Shown here one piece after another: positions 1 to 6,979 of a stretch of 6,979 nt of DNA; position 1 is the stretch's first letter, and each line of letters begins with the position of its first letter. Origin of the DNA: an uncultured Collinsella sp. Its GTDB lineage: Bacteria; Actinomycetota; Coriobacteriia; Coriobacteriales; Coriobacteriaceae. A program made the translations under genes and the position numbers. The notes under the pieces are model-generated. The model ran no database searches, was not told the DNA's origin, and saw only the letters and a program-made list of their open reading frames with translations. The stretch lies in the NCBI GenBank assembly GCA_902491915.1, contig CABUJL010000095.1, positions 1 to 6,979 of the forward strand. Reading direction: 5' to 3'.

Positions 1-3000
1 AACATCCTGACGAGCGGCTGTCTGGGACCGGGCCAGATGCTCGAGGTCGACTTTGCCCGCGGCCGCGTCATCTACAACGACGAGCTGCGCGCCCGTTACG
101 CCAAGGAAAAGCCCTATCGCGACTGGATCGCCGAGGAGACGCTGACCGTTGACGCGCTCGATGAGCCCGTTGCGGCAGCGCCCGCCGAGGACGCCGAGGT
201 GTCCGCCGCCGTGCGAATGGCCAAGCTCGGCTACCACTGGGATGACGTCGACGAGGTCGTGCGTCCCATGGCCCAGCAGGGTAAGGCCCCGCTCGCCTCG
301 ATGGGCATCGACGCGCCGCTGGCCTGCCTGTCCAAAAAGACGCGTTCGTTCTTCGACTACTTCTATCAACTGTTCGCCCAGGTCACGAACCCGCCTATCG
401 ACGCCCTTCGCGAGCACATGGTGACTTCGACCACGCTCTACCTGGGCAACCACGGCAACCTGCTCGAGGACTCCCGTACGGCCTGCCAGCTGGTGCGCCT
501 GGAGCGCCCGTTGCTCAACGAGGAGGAGTTTGACCGCGTCTGCGCCATCGACCGCGTGGGCTTTAAGACCCGCCGTTTCCGTGCCGTCTACTGCCGCGAT
601 GCCGGCGAGGGCGCGCTACAGGCTGCACTCAAGCGGCTTGCAGAGGACGTTGAGGCTGCAGTCCGCGACGGCGTGAACATCGTGGTGTTGAGCGATCGTG
701 CCGGAGCGGGCGAGGTGCCCGTGCCGTCGCTGCTCGCCGTGGGCTGCGTGCACAACCACCTGATCCGCGCCGGCGTGCGTACCTTTGCCGATATCGTGGT
801 GGAGTGCGGCGACGCCGTGTCCCCGCACGACTTTGCGGCACTGGTGGGCTACTCCGCGAGCGGCGTCTATCCATACAACGCACATGCGTGCATCCGCGAC
901 CTGGTGGCACGCGGCGACCTGGACGTGACGGCCGAGCAGGGCATCGCCAACTACAACAAGGCCGCGACCGCCGGCATCGTCTCCATCATGTCCAAGATGG
1001 GCATCTCCACGGTGCAGAGCTACCACTCCGCGCAGATCTTCGAGGCCGTGGGCTTCACTCCGGCGTTTGTCAACGCGTACTTCGCCGGCACGGTGAGCCG
1101 TGTGGGCGGTATGGGTGTCGAGGACGTCGAGCGCGAGCAGAATGAGCGCTACGACGCCGCGCTCGCTATCCTTAAGAGCCCGGCTCCCGATCAGCTGCCC
1201 ACGCTGGGTCTGACCAAGTGGCGCCCGCTCGGCGGCGAGGATCACCTTATCGACCCGCAGACCGTCTACCTGCTGCAGACCGCCTGCCGCGAGGACAGCT
1301 ACGACACCTTTAAGGAGTACAGCGCCCGCCTGCACCGCACCGGCCGTGCCGTGCGTCTGCGTGACCTGCTGGACTTTAATGCCAACGGTCGCACGCCGGT
1401 TTCGCTCGACGAGGTGGAGCCCGCGCTCAACATCGTCCGCCGCTTTAACACCGGCGCCATGTCGTACGGTTCCATCAGCAAAGAGGCACACGAGTGCATG
1501 GCCATCGCCATGAACCGCCTGCATGGCCGTTCCAACTCCGGCGAGGGCGGCGAGGACCCGCGTCGCGAGACCCCGCTGAACAACGGCGACTCCAAGAACT
1601 CCGCGATCAAGCAGGTGGCAAGCGCGCGCTTTGGCGTGACAAGCCGTTATCTGTGCAGCGCCTTCGAGATTCAGATCAAGATGGCCCAGGGCGCCAAGCC
1701 CGGCGAGGGCGGTCACCTGCCCGGCAAGAAGGTCTACCCCTGGATTGCCGAGGTCCGTCAGTCCACGCCCGGCATCGGCCTGATCTCGCCTCCGCCGCAC
1801 CACGACATCTACTCCATCGAGGACCTGGCAGAGCTGATCTTTGACCTTAAGAACGCCAACCCCGGCGCGCGCGTGTCGGTCAAGCTGGTCAGCGAGGCCG
1901 GCGTCGGCACCATCGCCACTGGTGTTGCCAAGGGCGCTGCCGACAAGATCTTGATCAGCGGCCATAACGGCGGCTCGGGTGCCGCGGCGCGCGATTCCAT
2001 CTGGCATGCGGGTCTGCCGCTGGAGCTCGGTCTTGCCGAGGCCCAGCAGACGCTGCTACAAAATGGCCTGCGCTCGCGCGTGGTGCTCGAGGCCGACGGC
2101 AAGCTCATGGACGGCACCGATGTTGCCGTCGCCTGCCTGTTGGGCGCCGAGGAGTTTGGCTTTGCGACCATGCCGCTCATCTCGATGGGCTGCCTCATGC
2201 AGCGCGACTGCCAGCAGGACACCTGCCCGGCCGGCATCGCTACGCAAAACTGCCGCCTGCGTCGTGGCTTCCGCGGCAAGCCCGAGCACGTTGAGCACTT
2301 TATGCTCTTTGTTGCCGAGCAACTGCGCGAGGTCATGGCGCGCCTGGGCTTCCGCACCGTCGACGAGATGGTCGGCCATCCCGAGTGCTTGCGCCAGATT
2401 GAGGTCCCGGGCAACCGCAAGGCTAACCTGCTGGATCTGTCGCCCGTGCTGGCGAGCGCGACCTGTGAGTTTGGTGCCCACATCCCGGGTGCCGACGGCC
2501 GTCACTTCCTGCCCCAGATGGCTGCGGACAGCGAGCTCGAAAAGACGCTCGACTCCACGTTGTTTGTGCCCTATACGGCCGATGCCCGTGCGCACCTGCG
2601 TCCGATTCGCTTCCGCGCCGATATCGCCAACGTCAACCGCTGCGTGGGCACCATCTTGGGCAACGCGGTGACCAAGGCGCATCCCGAGGGCCTGCCCGCC
2701 GGCTCCATCACCATCGATTGCGATGGTTCGGCCGGTCAGAGCTTTGGCGCCTTCCTGCCGCGCGGCATTACGCTCAACGTGTGCGGCGACGCCAACGACT
2801 ACTTTGGCAAGGGCCTTTCGGGCGGCGAGGTGTCGGTGCGCCCCAACCCGCATGCGACCTACAAGTTCGATGAGAACATCATCGTGGGCAACGTTGCGTT
2901 CTTTGGCGCCACGAGCGGCCGCGGCTTCATTAACGGCCTGGCAGGCCAGCGCTTTGGCGTACGCAACTCCGGTGCCACCGTGGTGGTTGAGGGCTGCGGC

Positions 3001-3495
3001 AACCATGGCTGCGAGTACATGACGGGAGGTCTGGCGCTCATCCTGGGCGAGGTCGGGCAGAACTTCGCCGCCGGCATGACGGGCGGCGTTGCTTACGTCT
3101 TTGACCAGTACGGCACGCTCGATGCCCGTGTGAACCACGAGAGCGTTGAGCTTAAAGCCCCGACGGCCGGTGAGCTTGCGCAGATTCGTGCGCTCATCCA
3201 GGAGCACGTGGACGCGACGCAGAGCCCGCGCGGTATTAAGCTGCTCTACAGCTTTGAGACGATGAGCAAGCACTTTGTGAAGGTCATTCCAACCGAGTAC
3301 GAGCGCGTGCTGGCGATTGTCGCCGCCGCCGAGGCCGTGGGCAAGACGCATGCGCAGGCCGAGGAGCTGGCGTTTGACATTGTGACCGGCCGCGCGAGTG
3401 CCGCGGATGTCGCTCGCTTTGATGTGGCGGGTGGTGTCGCTGGCGCTGCGCCCGCCACCGCCAGCTCTGTTGCTTCGACCAAGAAGGAGGCGTAA
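1..3495 (+). CDS. gltB: Glutamate synthase (GOGAT) large subunit, 5'-truncated by the window
   Basis: This subunit takes the amide nitrogen of glutamine and adds it to 2-oxoglutarate on an FMN, giving glutamate. The frame is open from base 1, so the true start and the amidotransferase domain with its N-terminal nucleophilic Cys lie upstream; the ATG at base 37 is internal. The 1164 visible residues compare with about 1500 for the family, so some 350 are missing. Numbering from base 1: residues 1-45 are the end of the amidotransferase domain (LGPGQMLEVDFARG). The central domain starts near 98 (FAQVTNPPID). The FMN synthase domain runs about 450-830, with NTGAMSYGSISKEAH at 483-497, SNSGEGGEDP at 511-520, GAKPGEGGHLPGKK at 564-577 and SGHNGGSGA at 653-661. 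The 3Fe-4S ligands are Cys731, Cys737 and Cys742 (C-x5-C-x4-C). The GXGXG beta-helix runs about 880-1075 (GSAGQSFG at 909). The tail after about 1140 is Ala-rich and low in complexity. gltD follows directly. Identification is secure. Confidence 0.97.
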   Translation, partial: NILTSGCLGPGQMLEVDFARGRVIYNDELRARYAKEKPYRDWIAEETLTVDALDEPVAAAPAEDAEVSAAVRMAKLGYHWDDVDEVVRPMAQQGKAPLASMGIDAPLACLSKKTRSFFDYFYQLFAQVTNPPIDALREHMVTSTTLYLGNHGNLLEDSRTACQLVRLERPLLNEEEFDRVCAIDRVGFKTRRFRAVYCRDAGEGALQAALKRLAEDVEAAVRDGVNIVVLSDRAGAGEVPVPSLLAVGCVHNHLIRAGVRTFADIVVECGDAVSPHDFAALVGYSASGVYPYNAHACIRDLVARGDLDVTAEQGIANYNKAATAGIVSIMSKMGISTVQSYHSAQIFEAVGFTPAFVNAYFAGTVSRVGGMGVEDVEREQNERYDAALAILKSPAPDQLPTLGLTKWRPLGGEDHLIDPQTVYLLQTACREDSYDTFKEYSARLHRTGRAVRLRDLLDFNANGRTPVSLDEVEPALNIVRRFNTGAMSYGSISKEAHECMAIAMNRLHGRSNSGEGGEDPRRETPLNNGDSKNSAIKQVASARFGVTSRYLCSAFEIQIKMAQGAKPGEGGHLPGKKVYPWIAEVRQSTPGIGLISPPPHHDIYSIEDLAELIFDLKNANPGARVSVKLVSEAGVGTIATGVAKGAADKILISGHNGGSGAAARDSIWHAGLPLELGLAEAQQTLLQNGLRSRVVLEADGKLMDGTDVAVACLLGAEEFGFATMPLISMGCLMQRDCQQDTCPAGIATQNCRLRRGFRGKPEHVEHFMLFVAEQLREVMARLGFRTVDEMVGHPECLRQIEVPGNRKANLLDLSPVLASATCEFGAHIPGADGRHFLPQMAADSELEKTLDSTLFVPYTADARAHLRPIRFRADIANVNRCVGTILGNAVTKAHPEGLPAGSITIDCDGSAGQSFGAFLPRGITLNVCGDANDYFGKGLSGGEVSVRPNPHATYKFDENIIVGNVAFFGATSGRGFINGLAGQRFGVRNSGATVVVEGCGNHGCEYMTGGLALILGEVGQNFAAGMTGGVAYVFDQYGTLDARVNHESVELKAPTAGELAQIRALIQEHVDATQSPRGIKLLYSFETMSKHFVKVIPTEYERVLAIVAAAEAVGKTHAQAEELAFDIVTGRASAADVARFDVAGGVAGAAPATASSVASTKKEA
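3484..3490 (+). promoter_or_regulatory. Ribosome binding site of gltD
   Basis: AAGGAGG is a full anti-16S match lying within the last codons of gltB, 10 bases before the ATG at 3501. It decides the gltD start. The GTG at 3496 is nearer but in another frame. Placement inside gltB implies that the two subunits are translated from one transcript, possibly with coupling. Confidence 0.85.
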
Positions 3496-3500
3496 GTGCC

Positions 3501-4946
<1,446 letters not shown>

Positions 4947-4977
4947 GGCGGCTGTCCACAGCTGAATCGTCAAGGGC

Positions 4978-5059
4978 TGTCCCCGAATGCCGGCCCAAAA
5001 GGAACGTCCCCAAGTGCCGGCAGCTGGGGACGTTCCTTATGTGCCGGCATTCGGGGACA
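4978..5059. repeat. 82-nt near-perfect intergenic palindrome (REP-like)
   Basis: The outer arms TGTCCCCGAATGCCGGC (4978-4994) and 5043-5059 are perfect 17-base reverse complements. The inner arms AAGGAACGTCCCCA (4999-5012) and 5025-5038 are perfect over 14 bases. Both share one axis, so a single stem forms with only two mismatches (4995/5042 and 4998/5039) and a 12-nt loop. The loop carries a further copy of GTGCCGGCA (5014-5022), also present in the right arm at 5041-5049. No T-run follows, so it is not a classical intrinsic terminator, although it lies 31 bases after gltD and could still stop or protect the transcript. From memory, similar GGGGACGTTCC palindromes recur between genes in Coriobacteriia, which would make it a dispersed repeat. 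Short open frames crossing it in both directions are artefacts of the palindrome. Confidence 0.9.
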
Positions 5060-5111
5060 CTCCTTGCGAGTTCGCAGGCGACTTTGTCATTTGCCGACGT
5101 GCAAGTGTTCA

Positions 5112-5140
5112 TTCGTCGACGTTTGCGACTGTGCTACTCT
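5112..5140 (+). promoter_or_regulatory. Candidate promoter with extended -10
   Basis: TGCTACTCT at 5132-5140 fits an extended -10 (TGn then TACTCT, four of six bases of TATAAT). A poor -35 candidate, TTCGTC, lies at 5112-5117 with a 17-base spacer. It would drive the 5362 gene. This is motif reading only; a match of this quality can arise by chance. Confidence 0.22.
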
Positions 5141-5314
5141 GCTCTTTCTGTGGTGGTAGCGGGCGTTTGCCTCAAATGAGTGAACTGACTGTCTATATCT
5201 ACCTGCGGTTTCTTTGCGGTGCGCTCATTCGGTCAAGTGTCCCGTCAAGTGTTTGGTCAGCATCTGGTTTGCAGCCGGAGGCCTATTTTGCCCGCGCTGG
5301 TCGTGGCTGCCCAC

Positions 5315-5356
5315 CCTCCTCGTAAGCTCAAATTGAGGTTCATCAGTTTGAGGAGG
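5315..5356 (+). promoter_or_regulatory. Ribosome binding site with competing upstream pairing
   Basis: GAGGAGG at 5350-5356 is the ribosome binding site of the gene starting with GTG at 5362, 5 bases away. It is the exact reverse complement of CCTCCTC at 5315-5321. A second, mutually exclusive pairing joins CTCAAA (5327-5332) to TTTGAG (5347-5352), and CTCAA/TTGAG (5327-5337) can also fold locally. The binding site is seen directly; that these pairings hide it and control translation is inference. Confidence 0.45.
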
Positions 5357-5361
5357 ATGCC

Positions 5362-6069
5362 GTGACTGACCACGTTTTAGACCGAGCGCAGCTGGCTGAA
5401 GCCGTCGGCAACGATATTGCCGACATGGCCCATTTTTGGATGCTGCGGAAGTTCCAGTTTTTGGAGCCGGCACGCGAACAGTTCGAGATCATTGTCGACC
5501 CGTGGCTCAGCTATTGCACCGAGCCTTCGCAAAACGAAATCATGGCCTACAACATGGCATTTACCGATTGGCTGCTCTTCGAGCGCCCCTATCGCCATGG
5601 CAAGACGCTGCTCGAGCTGTATGTTGACGAACCGCCGGCATCGCTTTCGCCTGCCTCGCTCAAGCGGCTCGAGCAGGTACGCGACACGCAGTATTTCTCG
5701 CGCTTTGGCATTTTGGACAAGGATCCTGCGAACGGCATGGTTGCGCTGAAGGATACGCGTGCCGACCGTCGCTTTGATGTCTACGACCCGCATATCGTGC
5801 AAAAGGAGCATTGGAGCGACGGCGCGATCGCGGTGCGCCTCGCCTGCATCGACGATGTCTGGCTGACGGCGGGACAGCTCTATCTGTATGACATCGCGCG
5901 CCTGAGTGACACGGCGGTCGATGGACCGGGTGCGGTGCATCCCGAGGATCTGCAGGACGGCTTTGACACCTCGTGCGTCAGCTTCTTTTTGCGCCTGGTC
6001 CGCGACATCATGGGCGCCCAGGGGCGGTACGTGAAGTCGCTCAACATCTACGAGCAGGAGTGGGAGTAG
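5362..6069 (+). CDS. Protein of unknown function, SEC-C-associated-like core
   Basis: A 235-residue, probably cytoplasmic protein with no signal peptide or membrane segment. The GTG start is chosen because GAGGAGG sits 5 bases upstream; the ATG at 5357 abuts that site and meets TGA after one more codon. I do not recognise the family with certainty. The middle (residues about 60-180) runs FTDWLLFERPYRHGKTLLELY, then a helical SPASLKRLEQV stretch, then YFSRFGILDKD, VALKDTRADRRFDVYDP and SDGAIAVRLACIDDVWLTAGQLYLYD. This order resembles the core of bacterial proteins that carry a C-terminal SEC-C zinc motif (F.DW, then a GkT.le.Y segment, then LkD..t...f.V, then G..i..Rl). There is no CxC or CHC cluster here; the Cys residues are isolated. 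Codon use is close to that of gltBD, so it is probably a long-standing resident gene. It is flanked by repeat-bearing gaps on both sides and looks monocistronic. That it is a gene is well supported; its function is unknown. Confidence 0.8.
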   Translation: MTDHVLDRAQLAEAVGNDIADMAHFWMLRKFQFLEPAREQFEIIVDPWLSYCTEPSQNEIMAYNMAFTDWLLFERPYRHGKTLLELYVDEPPASLSPASLKRLEQVRDTQYFSRFGILDKDPANGMVALKDTRADRRFDVYDPHIVQKEHWSDGAIAVRLACIDDVWLTAGQLYLYDIARLSDTAVDGPGAVHPEDLQDGFDTSCVSFFLRLVRDIMGAQGRYVKSLNIYEQEWE

Positions 6070-6105
6070 GGGATGTGACTGGCGTCGCCCTGCTGCCCTG
6101 ACTTT

Positions 6106-6162
6106 GTCTCAATCTGTAACGTTTGGCGGCTGTTTGGGCCCGTAACTGTTACAGATTGAGAC
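6106..6162. repeat. First of two tandem 57-nt hairpins
   Basis: GTCTCAATCTGTAAC (6106-6120) and GTTACAGATTGAGAC (6148-6162) are perfect 15-base inverted arms around a 27-nt loop. The right arm also overlaps a smaller palindrome, GTAACTGTTAC (6142-6152). No T-run follows on either strand. The loop contains TTGGCGGCTG (6123-6132), repeated at 6169-6178 in the spacer before the second hairpin. Confidence 0.9.
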
Positions 6163-6185
6163 GGAAGGTTGGCGGCTGCCGAAAG

Positions 6186-6242
6186 ATCTTGTTCTGTAAC
6201 AACTAGAGGCTCAAAGACTGTCTTCCTGTTACAGATCAAGAC
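6186..6242. repeat. Second of two tandem 57-nt hairpins
   Basis: TCTTG (6187-6191) pairs with CAAGA (6237-6241), and TCTGTAACA (6193-6201) pairs with TGTTACAGA (6227-6235), with one T/T mismatch between them. The arms are diverged copies of those of the first hairpin (GTTACAGATCAAGAC at 6228-6242). Both left and right arms lie exactly 80 bases from their counterparts, so arm length, loop length (about 27) and spacing are conserved while the loop sequence is not. The right arm ends 10 bases before the ribosome binding site of the 6263 gene. Confidence 0.85.
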
Positions 6243-6252
6243 ATTTGTCAGC

Positions 6253-6257
6253 GGAGG
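6253..6257 (+). promoter_or_regulatory. Ribosome binding site of the 6263 gene
   Basis: GGAGG lies 5 bases before GTG 6263, the same spacing as for the 5362 gene, and 11 bases before ATG 6269 in the same frame. The GTG is therefore preferred, but the ATG two codons later remains possible. Confidence 0.7.
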
Positions 6258-6262
6258 CAACG

Positions 6263-6979
6263 GTGACGATGGTCCATTTGTCTGACGTGGTGGTGATGAA
6301 AGTGCCTAATACCGTTCTCAAACACAATCATGCGACTCGCAACACGTTGGCGCGGAATAGGATGCTCGCGCGGCTCGCGGAGACGGCCAAGCAAGGTGCG
6401 CTGCTCGCAACGCATGACAATACCGAGCTCATGTGGCTGCGACGCCATGTTGGAACCGACGATATCGCGGAGCCCGAGCCGTACCTGTTCTGTTTTCAGC
6501 ATGATTGGGATGCATTGACGCCGGCGGAGCGAGCGCTGAGGACTATCAAAGGGCTTGCGAAATTTCATCCCGATTGGGCGTTTTGGGGATATGACGCCGC
6601 GCTGATATGGGGTCTGGAGGTGCCGAATGATCTGCTCGGGCCGCGTTTCCTTGTTAAGACTTGCTGTTCGGTGACGTTGAGCGGCGGGTGCAGGTTGTTG
6701 CGTCCGCAGATTGCGGGCGCGCTCGAGCGCGTCGACGGCGTGCGGGTGACGTCGTTTTGGCGCACGGCGGAGGATTGCTTGCTGCGTGCGCCGTTCTCCT
6801 ACGGGTTGGCGATTGCCGATTCTGCACTACGGGTGAAAGACGTATCACGTGGGGATTTGTGCGAGCGCCTCCGCGCCGATTGCGAGGGCAGGCGAGGGTA
6901 TCGCAGGGCACAGGCGATTGCGTCGTATGCGGACGGGCTGTCCGAAAACGGCGGCGAGTCTCGGTTCCGAGGGTTCTTT
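6263..6979 (+). CDS. AbiEi/DUF559-like protein, putative type IV antitoxin-like regulator, 3'-truncated by the window
   Basis: The frame runs open for 239 codons to the right edge. The GTG start follows GGAGG by 5 bases. The order of motifs fits the AbiEi-like family common in Actinobacteria: an N-terminal helical, winged-helix-like segment (about 25-75), then WGYDAALIWGLEVP at 108-121 (family pattern w..s.AA.lhGL..P), then VTSFWRTAEDCLL at 162-174 (pattern vTs..RT..Dl), then LAIADSALR, then YADGLSENGGESRFR at 222-236. In this family ES..R opens a C-terminal Vsr/DUF559 endonuclease-like domain, which would lie beyond the window. AbiEi proteins are DNA-binding antitoxins of AbiEii nucleotidyltransferase toxins, but many relatives are solitary and uncharacterised, and no toxin is visible here. 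Codon use differs from gltBD: at least five AGG and four CGA arginines and many TTG leucines, suggesting an acquired or poorly expressed gene. Family call moderate; role inferred. Confidence 0.72.
   Translation, partial: MTMVHLSDVVVMKVPNTVLKHNHATRNTLARNRMLARLAETAKQGALLATHDNTELMWLRRHVGTDDIAEPEPYLFCFQHDWDALTPAERALRTIKGLAKFHPDWAFWGYDAALIWGLEVPNDLLGPRFLVKTCCSVTLSGGCRLLRPQIAGALERVDGVRVTSFWRTAEDCLLRAPFSYGLAIADSALRVKDVSRGDLCERLRADCEGRRGYRRAQAIASYADGLSENGGESRFRGFF

Larger units (their letters stand above)
5060..5361. other. Intergenic leader region before the 5362 gene
   Basis: I see no convincing gene in these 302 bases. A 49-codon frame from the ATG at 5176 to 5325 has no good ribosome binding site and no recognisable content. 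Short repeats are visible. GTCAAGTGT occurs at 5232-5240 and again at 5244-5252. Two adjacent 22-base units at 5087-5108 and 5109-5130 match at 14 of 22 positions, sharing TCATT and CGACGT. A weak promoter candidate and a ribosome-binding-site hairpin are listed separately. If transcription does start near 5147, the 5362 gene has a leader of about 215 bases, long enough for RNA-level control, but I recognise no riboswitch. Confidence 0.5.

Noticed and set aside
37..39. ATG at base 37 as the start of gltB
   Set aside because: The frame is open to base 1 and the residues before it (LTSGCLGPGQ) match the end of the GltB amidotransferase domain, so the gene is truncated by the window edge.
4950..4977. 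Possible terminator hairpin GCTGTCCACAGC right after gltD
   Set aside because: The stem is only four or five base pairs and no T-run follows.
5271..5310. GCAGCC/GGCTGC inverted repeat in the leader
   Set aside because: Six base pairs around a 28-base loop in GC-rich DNA is expected by chance, and extension fails on both sides.
4987..5325. 112-codon frame on the + strand and a 73-codon frame on the - strand across the 82-nt palindrome
   Set aside because: Their N-terminal or central parts are translations of the palindrome, which reads similarly on both strands. No ribosome binding site and no protein-like content.
5357..5365. ATG CCG TGA mini frame overlapping the GTG start of the 5362 gene
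   Set aside because: The ATG directly abuts the ribosome binding site with no spacing, so initiation there is unlikely. It only rules out that ATG as the start of the gene.
6106..6242. CRISPR-like array
   Set aside because: The repeats are inverted arms of two hairpins, only two units exist, and one arm set is diverged. There are no regular spacers and no cas genes in view.

Overview
The window reads as a chromosomal segment of a GC-rich bacterium. A human-gut Coriobacteriia member of the Collinsella type is my best guess. That rests on the strong C/G third-position bias, the flavour of the GltB/GltD sequences, and intergenic palindromes built on GGGGACGTTCC that I remember from Coriobacteriia; it is an inference, not a proven assignment. 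All four genes lie on the + strand.

Layout. (1) 1-3495 is the 3' three quarters of gltB, the large subunit of glutamate synthase (GOGAT); the amidotransferase domain is almost wholly off the left edge. (2) 3501-4946 is gltD, the small subunit, only 5 bases behind gltB and with its ribosome binding site inside the end of gltB, so the two form one operon. Together they would make glutamate from glutamine and 2-oxoglutarate with NAD(P)H, the nitrogen-assimilation step that partners glutamine synthetase. (3) 4947-5361 is a 415-base gap. It starts with an 82-nt near-perfect palindrome (4978-5059) and continues with a weak promoter candidate, short direct repeats, and a ribosome binding site that can pair with a complementary CCTCCTC upstream. 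(4) 5362-6069 encodes a 235-residue protein of unknown function that faintly resembles the core of SEC-C-associated proteins but lacks the cysteine motif. (5) 6070-6262 holds two size-matched 57-nt hairpins repeated with an exact 80-base period. (6) 6263-6979 is the open 5' part of an AbiEi/DUF559-like gene (putative type IV antitoxin-like protein), cut by the right edge and with rare-codon use unlike gltBD.

The left half is ordinary housekeeping metabolism. The right half (about 4950 onward) looks like an accessory patch: repeat-rich gaps, an orphan gene and an AbiEi-like gene. The most interesting signal is the pair of tandem hairpins directly upstream of the AbiEi-like gene, because AbiEi antitoxins are known to autoregulate by binding paired inverted repeats. 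They could equally be a dispersed intergenic repeat family. I do not see a convincing new multi-gene system here; the neighbourhood to the right of the window would be needed to judge that.
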